A DNA stretch of 64,000 bases from Pseudolabrys sp. (GCA_022843325.1 JALHNV010000006.1:20593-84592); one strand, 5' to 3'; numbered from the stretch's first letter, positions 20,501 through 30,759 are shown. Program-made: numbers and translations. Notes: a model not told the origin generated them from the letters alone.

Positions 20501-22138
20501 TTAGCCGATGCCGTGTTTGGTCAGGATGCCGCGCACCGCCGCCACCAAGCCGTCCTCGGCCACCGCGAACTGGGCCTCGGCCTGCTTTTTCAGGTAGTCG
20601 TCGCGGTCGGCGGTGAGCCCGGCGATCTCGGCGCCGAGGATCAGGTCCTTGATCTGGACCTCGCCGCGCGCCTTTTCGTCGCTGCCTTGGATGATGACGC
20701 AGGGACTGTGCCGCTTGTCGGCGTATTTGAGCTGGTTGCCCATGTTCTTCGGGTTGCCGAGATAGAGCTCGGCGCGGATGCCCGCGGCGCGCAGCGCCGA
20801 CACCATCTGCTGATAGTCGGCCATGCGGTCGCGGTCGAACACGGTGACGACGACCGGGCCGGGGACCGGCTTGCTGTCCAGCTTGCCGAGCGCGGTGAGC
20901 GCCGCCTGCAGCCGCGATACGCCGATGGAGAAGCCGGTCGCCGGCACAGGCTCGCCGCGAAAGCGCGATACCAGCCCGTCATAACGCCCGCCGCCGCCGA
21001 CCGAGCCGAAGCGCACCGGGCGGCCTTTGTCGTCATTGATCTCGAAGGTCAGTTCGACCTCGTAGACCGGGCCGGTGTAGTACTCGAGACCGCGGACGAC
21101 GGACGGGTCGATGCGGATGCGGTCTCGGTCATACCCGGCGGATTGGACCAAGTTCGCGATTTGCTCCAGTTCTTGGACGCCTTCACGTGAAGTCGTGTCT
21201 GAACCGAAATGGGTCATCAAGCCATCAATCACACCCTTGTTCGTTTCGGCATAATAGTCAGCATCTTCGTCAAGCGAATTAAACTTGAGTGTTTCGCCTT
21301 TAGTCGCCCGTTCGGCCTGGGACAAATTTGTTACATCTTCGAGCGGAGTCACCCGCCCAGACTGAAGCTGTGTAAAAACAATGATCTTTTCTGACTGTTT
21401 CTTATCGAGCCCTGCGCCTTTGGTGTAATCGCCGCTCTCGTCCTTGCGGCCCTCGCCAAGCAATTGGCGTACGCCTTCAGCGCCGAGCCGATCCAACTTA
21501 TCGATTGCTCGCAAAACAGTGAGGCGCTTGCCGGCATTCTCATCGCCACCAAGCCCAATCGCCTCCATCACCCCATCCAGCACCTTGCGGTTATTCACTT
21601 TCACGACATAGCTGCCGCGCGGCACGCCGAGCGCTTCCATGGTGTCGGCGGCCAGCATGCACATCTCGGCATCCGCCGCCATCGAGGCGGAGCCGACGGT
21701 GTCGGCATCGAACTGCATGAACTGGCGGAAGCGGCCGGGGCCGGGCTTCTCGTTGCGGTAGACGTAGCCGTTGCGATAGCTGCGATAGGGCAGCACCAGC
21801 CGGTCGGTGCCGTAATTCTCCGCGACATGGCGCGCCAGCGGCGCGGTCAGGTCGTAGCGCAGCGAGATCCACTGCTCGTCGTCGTCCTGGAACGAGAAGA
21901 CGCCTTCGTTCGGCCGGTCCTGGTCCGGCAGAAACTTGCCGAGCGCGTCGGTGTATTCCATCGCCGGCGTCTCGACCGGATCGAAGCCGTAGCGCTCGAA
22001 CACGACGCGGATCGCCTCGACCATCGCGCGGTTGGCGGCGATCTCGGCCGGGCCGCGGTCGGCCAAGCCGCGCGGCAGGCGTGCCTTGAGCTTCTGCGGC
22101 TTGGCGCCGGATTTCTTATTGACGGTGGGATCGGCCAT
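20501..22138 (-). CDS. hisS: Histidyl-tRNA synthetase
   Basis: [13 protein letters not shown]..., [65 protein letters not shown]-terminal anticodon-binding domain. Confidence 0.95.
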   Translation of the reverse strand: MADPTVNKKSGAKPQKLKARLPRGLADRGPAEIAANRAMVEAIRVVFERYGFDPVETPAMEYTDALGKFLPDQDRPNEGVFSFQDDDEQWISLRYDLTAPLARHVAENYGTDRLVLPYRSYRNGYVYRNEKPGPGRFRQFMQFDADTVGSASMAADAEMCMLAADTMEALGVPRGSYVVKVNNRKVLDGVMEAIGLGGDENAGKRLTVLRAIDKLDRLGAEGVRQLLGEGRKDESGDYTKGAGLDKKQSEKIIVFTQLQSGRVTPLEDVTNLSQAERATKGETLKFNSLDEDADYYAETNKGVIDGLMTHFGSDTTSREGVQELEQIANLVQSAGYDRDRIRIDPSVVRGLEYYTGPVYEVELTFEINDDKGRPVRFGSVGGGGRYDGLVSRFRGEPVPATGFSIGVSRLQAALTALGKLDSKPVPGPVVVTVFDRDRMADYQQMVSALRAAGIRAELYLGNPKNMGNQLKYADKRHSPCVIIQGSDEKARGEVQIKDLILGAEIAGLTADRDDYLKKQAEAQFAVAEDGLVAAVRGILTKHGIG

Positions 22139-22551
22139 GGCGCTTGAACGGTTGCTTTGGGAGGTAATGGCCGCGTGGTAGCAGCCACCCCGGCAGGCGG
22201 CAAGCCAGACTGGCCGGTCTGTCGCGGCACGATCGGTGCGGAATTCCCGGCTGATTTCTGCGTGCGGCCGGCCCCCCGGCGACCGTGGCCATGCGGCGCG
22301 GATGACCGTTCAGGCAGCCCTCGCCGAAGAAGTCGCCAATCCGAACGATGTCAGGTACACGGCATAACAATTCCGCTGCACGGTCTGATGGGTAAGCGGT
22401 GTTGTCGTTGCGGGGGCCAGTCGCGGCAATAGGGTGGGTCGACGTCCGGCAAGCCGTCCCCTGCCAAACCGGCCCTTGGGCGTGGAATGGGACCGGTCGT
22501 ATAGTCGCGCAGGGCCGAATTGCCGTCATGTCGCGTTTGCAGGAGAGATCG

Positions 22552-23892
22552 ATGCCGATGCCGTCGAGCGCAGCCTTGAATGCCCCGAACGATCTTGAGC
22601 CGTTCTGGATGCCGTTCACGTCCAACCGGGCCTTCAAGAAGCGCCCGCGCCTGCTCGCCTCAGCCAAGGACATGCACTACGTCACCCCCGATGGCCGTCA
22701 GGTGATTGACGGCTCGGCCGGGCTCTGGTGCACAAACGCCGGTCATAACCGCGCGCCGATCGTCGCGGCGATCCAGGCCCAGGCGGCCGAGATGGACTAC
22801 GCGCCGCCGTTCCAGTTTGCGCATCCCAAGGCCTTCGAGCTGGCCTCCCGCATCGCCGCTCTGGCGCCGGGCGACCTCGATCACGTGTTTTTCTGCAATT
22901 CCGGCTCCGAGGCGGTCGATACCGCGCTGAAGATTGCGCTGGCGTATCATAATGTGCGGGGCAACGCATCGCGGGTCAGGCTGATCGGGCGTGAACGCGG
23001 CTATCACGGCGTTGGCTTCGGCGGCGTGGCCGTCGGCGGAATCGTCAACAACCGCAAACAGTTCGGCGCGCTTTTGGCCGGCGTCGATCATCTGTCCCAT
23101 ACCTATAACCGCGCCGAACAGGCTTTCTCGGTCGACCAGCCGGAGTGGGGCGGCCACCTCGCCGACGAACTCGACCGGCTGGTGGCGCTGCACGATGCCT
23201 CCACCATCGCCGCCGTAATCGTCGAGCCGATGGCGGGCTCGACCGGCGTGATCCCGTCGCCGAAGGGCTATCTGCAGAAGCTGCGGTCGATCTGCGACAA
23301 GCACGGCATCCTGCTGATCTTCGATGAGGTCATCACAGGCTACGGCCGGCTCGGCTATGCCTTCGCCGCCGAACGCTATGGCGTCGTGCCGGACATGATT
23401 ACCTTCGCCAAGGGTATCACCTCCGGCAGCGTGCCGATGGGCGGCGTCCTGGTGCGCAAGCACATCTACGACGCCTTCATGCAGGGGCCCGAGCACATCA
23501 TCGAACTGTTTCACGGCTACACCTATTCGGCGCATCCGCTGGCCTGCGCGGCTGGCCTCGCCACGCTCGATCTCTACCGCGAGGAGGGCCTGTTCGAGCG
23601 CGCCCGCAAGCTGGAGAAGCCGTGGGCGGATGCGGCCCTCGGTCTCAAGGGCCTACCCAACGTGCTCGATATCCGCCCGGTCGGCATGACCGTGGGCATC
23701 GACCTCGCGTCGCGGCCCGACGGGGCCGGTAAGCGTGGCTTCGAGGCCCTCGACGCCGGTTTCTTCGACCACGACATCATGTTCCGCGCGGTCGGCGACA
23801 CGCTGGCGTTGAGCCCGCCGTTGATCGTCAGCGAGAGCCAGATCGGCGAGATATTCGACAAGGTGGGCAGGATCATCAAGGCGGTGGCGTGA
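22552..23892 (+). CDS. Class III aminotransferase (beta-alanine/omega-amino acid:pyruvate type)
   Basis: AGGAGAG ribosome-binding site before ATG 22552; FWMPFTSNRAFKKRPRLLASAKDMHYVTPDGRQVIDGSAGLWCTNAGHNR...; LLIFDEVITGYGRLG; TFAKGITSGSVPMGGV PLP lysine. Confidence 0.93.
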   Translation: MPMPSSAALNAPNDLEPFWMPFTSNRAFKKRPRLLASAKDMHYVTPDGRQVIDGSAGLWCTNAGHNRAPIVAAIQAQAAEMDYAPPFQFAHPKAFELASRIAALAPGDLDHVFFCNSGSEAVDTALKIALAYHNVRGNASRVRLIGRERGYHGVGFGGVAVGGIVNNRKQFGALLAGVDHLSHTYNRAEQAFSVDQPEWGGHLADELDRLVALHDASTIAAVIVEPMAGSTGVIPSPKGYLQKLRSICDKHGILLIFDEVITGYGRLGYAFAAERYGVVPDMITFAKGITSGSVPMGGVLVRKHIYDAFMQGPEHIIELFHGYTYSAHPLACAAGLATLDLYREEGLFERARKLEKPWADAALGLKGLPNVLDIRPVGMTVGIDLASRPDGAGKRGFEALDAGFFDHDIMFRAVGDTLALSPPLIVSESQIGEIFDKVGRIIKAVA

Positions 23893-23994
23893 GACAGAGC
23901 CAATTGGCGTTTGACAAGCCCCCGGCTTTGGCAGGAACGTCTTCTCCTCAATAAAAAATGAGGCGCCCAACGCGGCGCCACGGGGGAGGAAGCC

Positions 23995-24804
23995 ATGTCA
24001 GGATTGTCGCGGGTCGTTGCTGCATGCTTTGCCGTCATCCTTTCCGCGTCTTCGGCACCGGCTGCTGAGGTGAAGCTGGCCGACGGCACCGTGCTCGGTG
24101 ACAAGCCTTTCTACATTGTCACTTATGTGGAGGCTGACCCGCGGGCGACGGAAAAGGTCAGGAAGCTGATCGTGCAGCACAGCGCGGACAGCCGTCAGGA
24201 CAACGGCGCTGTCAGTTTTCAGGCGCTGCAGCGCAGCGAGCGCAAGAATCATTTCGTGCTGATGGAAGTCTGGTCCGACCCGGCGGCCCGTGACGCCCAC
24301 ACCAAGGCCGCGCACACGCAGGCTTTCCGCAAGGCGTTGCAGCCGTTGCTTTACAGTCCATTCGACGAACGGGTGCACGTGGGGATGGTCGTCGGCGATG
24401 CGCCGAAAGCTTTAAGGCCTGGGAAGCGTGCCGTCTACGTCGTCACCCATGTCGATATCATTCCGACCGAACAGATACCGCCCTGCAAGCGCCAGGTCAG
24501 CGAAAACGGCCCCTGCGGCCTGGCGCTGGTGAGGCAATTGGTTGAAGCGGGCCGCAAGAGTGCGGGCAACATTCGCTTCGATGCGCTGACCCAGGCCAAT
24601 CGCCCTAACCACATGAAGGTCGTCGAGATATGGAAGTCGGCGGAGGATCAGCAGAGGCACACGGTATCGAAGGGCGTGAAAGATTTCCGTGACCAGCTTT
24701 CGGCCATCGCACCGGGCAGCGGCGTGGCGGGCGATCCAACCCGGTTGCTCAATCCGCTGACCGGCAGCCTTTACGACGAGCGGATGTATCGCGCGATAGA
24801 CTGA
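23995..24804 (+). CDS. Secreted protein with two tandem ABM-type (dimeric alpha-beta barrel) domains
   Basis: Signal peptide; FYIVTYVEADPRATEKVRKLIVQHSADSRQDNGAVSFQALQRSERKNHFVLMEVWSDPAARDAHTKAAHTQAF, then a second similar unit VYVVTHVDIIP...RFDALTQANRPNHMKVVEIWKSAEDQQRHTVS. Confidence 0.8.
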   Translation: MSGLSRVVAACFAVILSASSAPAAEVKLADGTVLGDKPFYIVTYVEADPRATEKVRKLIVQHSADSRQDNGAVSFQALQRSERKNHFVLMEVWSDPAARDAHTKAAHTQAFRKALQPLLYSPFDERVHVGMVVGDAPKALRPGKRAVYVVTHVDIIPTEQIPPCKRQVSENGPCGLALVRQLVEAGRKSAGNIRFDALTQANRPNHMKVVEIWKSAEDQQRHTVSKGVKDFRDQLSAIAPGSGVAGDPTRLLNPLTGSLYDERMYRAID

Positions 24805-24875
24805 GCGGTGCCGGCGCTGATAGACAGCCTGCCAGCATCTCAGCTATTCCTTGTCTCCCGTTCAGGAGACATGCC

Positions 24876-26324
24876 GTGCACGCAGCCTTTCCCGAATCCG
24901 GCCTTTTGATCTTCGCCAAGCGCGAATGCGACACCTGCGCCATGGTCGAGCCGGTGCTGGGCGAACTGGCGCGCACCGGCCAGCCCATCGTGGTGCTGAC
25001 CCAGGACGATCCGACCTTTCCCGAAAGCCTCGCGCCGATTGACGACACCGCGCTGGAGCATTCGTTCCGCTTCGACATCGAGGCGGTGCCCACAGTCATC
25101 CGGATGGAGAACGGCAAGGAGGTGGCGCGCACCTTCGGCTGGAACAGGGCCGAGTGGAGCCGCGTCAGCGGCGTGGATGGCTTGGGCGCGGGCCTGCCAG
25201 ATATGCGGCCGGGCTGCGGCTCCAAGACCCGCGAGCCCGGCGTCTACGAAGAACTGGTGGCGCGCTTCGGTGACACGGGCTTCGCCTCGCGCCGCATTAC
25301 CATCGGCGCCTGGGACGACGACATTGAGGCCTGCTTCGACCGCGGCTGGAGCGACGGCTTGCCCGTCGTGCCACCGACCGACGCCCGCATCATCCGCATG
25401 TTGAGCGGCACCGCGCGCAGGCCCGACGAAGTCATCGGCCTGGTGCCGCCGAATCTGCTGCCGATCACGGTTGAGAAGGTCGCCATCAATGCCGTGATGG
25501 CCGGCTGCAAGCCGGAATACATGCCGGTGGTGCTGGCGGCGCTGGAAGCTGCCCTCGAGCCGGAAGCGACCATGCACGGCGTCTTGTGCACCACCTGTTT
25601 CTCCGGGCCGATCCTCGTCGTCAACGGGCCGATCGCCCGGGAGATCGGCATGAACTCCGGCATCAACTGTCTGGGGCAGGGCAACCGCGCCAACGCCACC
25701 ATCGGCCGCGCGCTGCAACTGATCATCCGCAATGTCGGCGGCGGCCGGCCCGGCGAACTCGACCGCGCGGTGCTGGGCGGTCCCGGCAAGCTGACGTTCT
25801 GCTTTGCCGAGGACGAAAGCGACAAGACGTGGATGCCGCTGTCGGTGGCGCGCGGCATCGCGCCGGGCAAGAACGCCATCACGCTGTTCCAAGGGGATGG
25901 CATCCAGGGCTTCATCGACCAGCGGTCGCGCACGCCTGAGCAACTGACCAAGTCTCTCGCGATGGCGCTGCTGGCGGTGGGCCATCCGAAACTGTGCGAA
26001 TTCACCAACGCCATGCTGGTGCTGGTGCCCGAGCATTATGCGATCTTCCGCGACGCCGGCTGGGACCGTGACCGCATCACCCGCGAACTTCACGCCGCCA
26101 TGGTGCGGTCGGGCGCCGACGTGGTGCAGGGCGCGCATGGCATCGGCGAAGGCATCGATCCAAAGCGGCGCGATGAGACGGCGGTCAACAAGTTCTGGCC
26201 AGAAGGACTGCTTATCGTCCACGCCGGCGGTCAGGCCGGGCTGTTCTCGGCAATCTGCGCCGGCTGGACCGGCGGCCGCTTCCGCCATGAATCCAAACCC
26301 GTCACCAGGGAGATCCGGCCATGA
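24876..26324 (+). CDS. Thioredoxin-fold protein fused to large C-terminal domain of unknown function, associated with UGSC protein
   Basis: N-terminus LLIFAKRECDTCAMVEPVLGEL...RFDIEAVPTVIRMENGKEVART (CxxC thioredoxin fold); C-terminal ~370 aa with many conserved-looking Cys/Gly motifs. Confidence 0.75.
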   Translation: MHAAFPESGLLIFAKRECDTCAMVEPVLGELARTGQPIVVLTQDDPTFPESLAPIDDTALEHSFRFDIEAVPTVIRMENGKEVARTFGWNRAEWSRVSGVDGLGAGLPDMRPGCGSKTREPGVYEELVARFGDTGFASRRITIGAWDDDIEACFDRGWSDGLPVVPPTDARIIRMLSGTARRPDEVIGLVPPNLLPITVEKVAINAVMAGCKPEYMPVVLAALEAALEPEATMHGVLCTTCFSGPILVVNGPIAREIGMNSGINCLGQGNRANATIGRALQLIIRNVGGGRPGELDRAVLGGPGKLTFCFAEDESDKTWMPLSVARGIAPGKNAITLFQGDGIQGFIDQRSRTPEQLTKSLAMALLAVGHPKLCEFTNAMLVLVPEHYAIFRDAGWDRDRITRELHAAMVRSGADVVQGAHGIGEGIDPKRRDETAVNKFWPEGLLIVHAGGQAGLFSAICAGWTGGRFRHESKPVTREIRP

Positions 26325-26875
26325 AGAGCGGCATCACCATGCGCGACCCCACCGCCGAGACCGCCTCGGTGCTGCGGCAGCGCGCCAATCCGCTCGACAC
26401 GCTGAAGGGCCGCACTGTCGCGCTGATGGACATCGGCAAGATGCGCGGCGACGAATTTATCGACCGGCTGGAGCAACTGTGCCACGACCGCGGCGTCGCG
26501 ACCCGGCGCTACAAGAAGCCGACCAACACCCGCGTCGCACCGAGGGAGATGATCGCCGACATTGCCGCGCACTGCGAGGCCGTGATCATCGCGCTGTCGG
26601 ATTGCGGTTCGTGCACGTCCTGCTCAACGCACGATCTGTCCGATCTCGACAAGCTAGGGCTGGCGGGCGTGAGCGTCCTGACCGAGGAATTCCGCCAGGC
26701 CTTCGAGCAGCAGAAATCGGCGATCGGCTTTGACGCCGCGTCCATCTATGTGCCGCATCCGATGCAGAACAAGACCACGGCCGAATTGCACGCCTTCGCC
26801 GAGCAGTCGGTTGACGAAATCCTGTCGGCGATCTGCACCGCCGCGGCGCCGAACCCGGTGCGCCGCGCCGCCTGA
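26321..26875 (+). CDS. UGSC-family (seleno)protein, cysteine form
   Basis: AVIIALSDCGSCTSCSTHDLSDLDKLGLAGVSVLTEEF: CGSC at the position of the UGSC motif; start overlaps upstream stop (translationally coupled). Confidence 0.75.
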   Translation: MKSGITMRDPTAETASVLRQRANPLDTLKGRTVALMDIGKMRGDEFIDRLEQLCHDRGVATRRYKKPTNTRVAPREMIADIAAHCEAVIIALSDCGSCTSCSTHDLSDLDKLGLAGVSVLTEEFRQAFEQQKSAIGFDAASIYVPHPMQNKTTAELHAFAEQSVDEILSAICTAAAPNPVRRAA

Positions 26876-26878
26876 CGC

Positions 26879-28402
26879 CTACCGCACCGCTGCGAAGGCC
26901 GGCTGCGGCAGCAAAATCGCCCAGCCGACGGTGCGGCTGGTGGCGCCGCGGCGGTCCTTCAGCGTGAACGGCGGCTGCATCGCGGCGTCGGCGGCAATCG
27001 CCCGGAATTGCGGCGGCAGGATATTCGGATCGCCATCGGTCCATACCACCACAGCGCCGCGGCTCCTGAGATCGGCGAGATCGATCCACGGCGCGCGCTC
27101 GGGCTTGCCGTCAATAAGGACGCGCGGGCGGTCTGGCGAATAGTGCGAGGTATTGCCGCCGTCCCACATGGTGCCGATGACGTATGGGATGGGCTGGCCG
27201 GTGACGGCGCGGTAGCGTTGCGACAGTTCGCGGCCGAGATCGTGCCCTGGAAAAAACGCCGCGCGGTAGCGCTGGTCGAACTGCGGCAGCACCGCGTAAT
27301 TGCCGATGAAGGCCAGCGCCAGACAGGTGAACACAATGGCCCACGTCGTCAGAATGCGGCCGAAGCGTGCCGTGTCGAGCGTGTGGCGCGCCGCCAGCAC
27401 CAGCCACACGCCGATGAACAGCCACAGCGGATAGCCCCACATCGCCACGGTGCCGCGACCGCTCAGCGCCGACAGCGCCAGCACCGCCGCCACCGGGCCG
27501 AAGGCCAGCAGCGTGACGATACGGCGGTCGAAGGCGTCGGGCTGGGCCACGGGCGTCTCGTCGTCGCGACGTCGGGGCCAGAACAGCGGCAGCGCGATCA
27601 GCAATGCAGGAATCAAAAAGAAGAACTGGCTGGCGGCGAATTGCAGCGGCCGCCAGACATGATCGATCAGGCCGCGCGGCTGCACGGCGCGCTGCTCGGC
27701 ATAAGCCAGCGGCAGAAAATCGTTCTGAACCAGCCAGATCAGGTGCGGTGCCATGGTCGTCAGCGCCACCGCAGCGGCGACGTAAGGCCCCGGCGTCACC
27801 AATGTCTTTCGGGCATCGCGGTCGAGCAGCAGGAACAGCGCCATCGGCGCCGCCAGCATGATCACGAAATATTTCGCCCACAGCGAGATGCCGAGAGCCA
27901 GGCCGAGCAGGATCCATTCGCCCAGCGCCCGCTCCCTCAGCGCGCGGTGAAAGGCAAAGCCGGCCAGTGCCCAGAATGGCAGCTGGATGACGTCGTGGTT
28001 GAACTTGGCGGCGGTGTAATTGAGGTAGTGCAGGCCGTCGACGATCAGCACCGCCACCAGCGCCCCGAGCGGGCCGAGGAGAGGGGTGGCGGTGCGCCAG
28101 ACCAGCGCCAGCGCCGCCACCACCGCCAGCTGCGCCAGCAGGTAATAGGCGAAATCCTGCCCCACCAGCCGGTAGACGATCTCGACCAGCCACCACGGCA
28201 GCGGCGGCAGCTTGTCATAGCCCAGCTGCCATTCGCGGCCGTAAATCAGCGCCTCGATCAAATCGAGCGGCAAATTCGGGTAGAACAGCGCCGGCAGCGC
28301 GGTCCACACCGCCGCATGCAGCAGCAGGATGACGGCCAGAGCGCGTCCCGGCGCGGTGGCGATGCGATTGAGGAGGGGGGCGCGAGCACGGCCGAGTTCC
28401 AA
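26879..28402 (-). CDS. Family 39 (ArnT/PMT-like) glycosyltransferase membrane protein
   Basis: Many TM helices; LPLDLIEALIYGREWQLGYDKLPPLPWWLVEIVYRLVG N-terminal motif with acidic catalytic region. Confidence 0.85.
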   Translation of the reverse strand: MELGRARAPLLNRIATAPGRALAVILLLHAAVWTALPALFYPNLPLDLIEALIYGREWQLGYDKLPPLPWWLVEIVYRLVGQDFAYYLLAQLAVVAALALVWRTATPLLGPLGALVAVLIVDGLHYLNYTAAKFNHDVIQLPFWALAGFAFHRALRERALGEWILLGLALGISLWAKYFVIMLAAPMALFLLLDRDARKTLVTPGPYVAAAVALTTMAPHLIWLVQNDFLPLAYAEQRAVQPRGLIDHVWRPLQFAASQFFFLIPALLIALPLFWPRRRDDETPVAQPDAFDRRIVTLLAFGPVAAVLALSALSGRGTVAMWGYPLWLFIGVWLVLAARHTLDTARFGRILTTWAIVFTCLALAFIGNYAVLPQFDQRYRAAFFPGHDLGRELSQRYRAVTGQPIPYVIGTMWDGGNTSHYSPDRPRVLIDGKPERAPWIDLADLRSRGAVVVWTDGDPNILPPQFRAIAADAAMQPPFTLKDRRGATSRTVGWAILLPQPAFAAVR

Positions 28403-28550
28403 CGCGTTAACTTCCTGCGAATAAGGGGCGATTTGTCGTTACCATAGCAGGTGTTCGAGGTTGCGCGGAACCGCCGCCTCATGGACATTGGGCCCAGCCG
28501 TTGCGAATCAGGGGTTGCAGCGGCCGGCGGGACTCCGCCCGGGATCAATC

Positions 28551-29891
28551 ATGCGTCGTATCAGTGCCATTTTCATCGCCGTCTGCATGGTGATCGTCGC
28601 CGCCTCGATCGGCGCGGGCCTGTATCTCGGCCTCGGCATCGACGCCACGCTGTCGGCGGTGGCGGCGCTGGGCGCGCTCACCGTGATGGCGCTGTACAAC
28701 ACCATCGCCAATCGCCTGCGCGACCGCAGCGAACTCGGCGACCAGATCGCCGACCTGTCGCGCGGCACCGCCGACCTCGCCCGTCAGGTGGCCGAGACGT
28801 CACGCCGTCTCAACGCGCTGGAAGGCAACGTCAACGCCACCATCAACAGGGCGCGCGGCGCGGTCGATCCGCTGGCGGCCGAAATCGGCGAACTGGGCAG
28901 CTTGGTGCGCCAGCTCGCCGATACCGTCGCCATGCACGAGGCGGCGTTGCACGGCACCGGCGTGGCATCCCGGCCATCCGCCGCGGCCCAGAATTCTGCG
29001 GCGTCCGAAGACATGCCGCTGGCGCTGAGCGAGAACGACGCCGTCACCGGGGCGCGGCGCTTTCAGGGCCTGTCGCGCGAGGGCATCGCCGACATGATCG
29101 GCCGCGCCGCCGACGCCAACCGCATCGATCTTTATCTGCAGCCGATCGTCACGCTGCCGCAGCGCAAGGTGCGCTATTACGAAGCGATGTCGCGCCTGCG
29201 GACCGAGGACGGCGACATCATCCCGGCCGGCGACTTCATCGACTACGCCGAAACCTTCGGCCTGATGCCGAAGATCGACAACATGCTGGTGTTCCGCTGC
29301 GTGCAGGTCACCCGCCGCCTGCAGCTCAAGAGCCGCGACGTCGGCCTGTTCTGCAATGTCAGCGCTTCGACGCTCACCGATGCGGCGCACTTCCGGCAGT
29401 TTCTCGACTTCGCCAGTGCCAACCGCGCCCTCGGCTCGGCGCTGATGTTCGAGTTCACGCAGGAGGCCTACCGTGCCTTCGGTCCGATCGAGCAGGAAAG
29501 CCTGTCGGCGCTCGCCGAATGCGGCTTCCGCTTCTCGATGGACCACGTCACCGATCTACGCATGGAGCCGAAGGAACTGGCCGACCGCCACTTCCGTTAC
29601 CTGAAAGTGCCGGCCAAGTTGCTGCTCAACAAGGCAGCCAATGCCCACAGCGATATCCACCCCGAGGATCTCGCAGATCTCCTGGCGCGCTCTGGCATCG
29701 ACCTGATTGCCGAACGCATTGAAAGCGAGAGCATGGTACTCGATCTGCTCGATTACGACGTCCGCTTCGGCCAGGGCTTCCTGTTCTCGCCGCCGCGCCC
29801 GGTACGCGCCGAGGCTCTCTCCACCGCGGCCGGCGAAGCGGGCCAGCCGATGACGCCGGGGCTGATGGCCGCGGCCGCTCCGACCGGCTGA
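28551..29891 (+). CDS. EAL-domain protein with N-terminal TM helices and coiled coil (TipF-like)
   Basis: MRRISAIFIAVCMVIVAASIGAGLYLGLGIDATLSAVAALGALTVMALYN; then coiled coil; EAL domain (LYLQPIV...YYEAMSRLR...FCNVSAST...IAERIES...GQGFLFSPP). Confidence 0.85.
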   Translation: MRRISAIFIAVCMVIVAASIGAGLYLGLGIDATLSAVAALGALTVMALYNTIANRLRDRSELGDQIADLSRGTADLARQVAETSRRLNALEGNVNATINRARGAVDPLAAEIGELGSLVRQLADTVAMHEAALHGTGVASRPSAAAQNSAASEDMPLALSENDAVTGARRFQGLSREGIADMIGRAADANRIDLYLQPIVTLPQRKVRYYEAMSRLRTEDGDIIPAGDFIDYAETFGLMPKIDNMLVFRCVQVTRRLQLKSRDVGLFCNVSASTLTDAAHFRQFLDFASANRALGSALMFEFTQEAYRAFGPIEQESLSALAECGFRFSMDHVTDLRMEPKELADRHFRYLKVPAKLLLNKAANAHSDIHPEDLADLLARSGIDLIAERIESESMVLDLLDYDVRFGQGFLFSPPRPVRAEALSTAAGEAGQPMTPGLMAAAAPTG

Positions 29892-29895
29892 TCCA

Positions 29896-30759
29896 TTGCC
29901 CAATCTCATCTCGCATTTTGCGTCCATCGCGGCCGACTATGACGTTCTTCTGTGCGACGTCTGGGGCGTCGTGCATAACGGCGTCGCCGCCTTTCCGCAG
30001 GCCTGCGATGCGCTGATGCGCGCGCGTGCGGCCGGCGTCACTGTGGTGTTCATCACCAATGCGCCGCGGCCGCACCTTGTCGTCAGGGGACAGCTTGAGG
30101 GCCTGAAAGTGCCGCGCGAGACCTATGACGACATTGTCACCTCCGGCGATGTAACGCGCGGCGTGATCGAGACGCGGGCGGGGCAGAGCCTTTATCATCT
30201 CGGCCCGGCGCGCGACCGGTCGATCTTCACCGACATGAAGACGCCGGTGCGCTTTGCCCCGGTCGATAGCGCCGATTATGTGGTCTGCTCAGGCCTCGAC
30301 GACGACGATCTCAACACGCCGGAAGATTATCGCCGCGAGCTGGAGATCATGCGGGCGCGCAACCTGTTCATGATCTGCGGCAACCCCGACCGGGTGGTCG
30401 ATCGCGGCGACCGGCTGGTCTATTGCGCCGGCGCAGTCGCCGATCTCTACGCTTCCATGGGCGGCGAGGTGCTGTACGCCGGCAAGCCGTTCAAGCCGAT
30501 TTATGACATGGCGCTGGCGAGCGCCGAAAAGGTGCGGGGAAGCAATGTCCCGCTTGACCGGGTGCTGTGCATTGGCGACTCGGTGCGCACCGATTTGCGT
30601 GGCGCCCGTGACGCCGGCATCGATTTCCTGTTCATCACCGCGGGGATACACGCCGAGGAACTGGGCGGGCGCGATGGCCCCGATCCCGAAGCGATCAGGA
30701 CGGTGCTCGGCGCCGCCGGCGCGCTGCCGAAAGCGGTGATGCGGGATCTGGTGTGGTGA
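29896..30759 (+). CDS. HAD-superfamily hydrolase (TIGR01459-type)
   Basis: YDVLLCDVWGVVHNGVAAFPQACDALMRARAAGVTVVFITNAPRP...; TTG start; VLCIGDSVRTDLRGARDAGIDFLFITAGIH. Confidence 0.9.
   Translation: MPNLISHFASIAADYDVLLCDVWGVVHNGVAAFPQACDALMRARAAGVTVVFITNAPRPHLVVRGQLEGLKVPRETYDDIVTSGDVTRGVIETRAGQSLYHLGPARDRSIFTDMKTPVRFAPVDSADYVVCSGLDDDDLNTPEDYRRELEIMRARNLFMICGNPDRVVDRGDRLVYCAGAVADLYASMGGEVLYAGKPFKPIYDMALASAEKVRGSNVPLDRVLCIGDSVRTDLRGARDAGIDFLFITAGIHAEELGGRDGPDPEAIRTVLGAAGALPKAVMRDLVW

Noticed and set aside
20048-21190. Plus-strand ORF of 380 aa
   Set aside because: It starts in repeat DNA and runs antisense to hisS; no domain signature.
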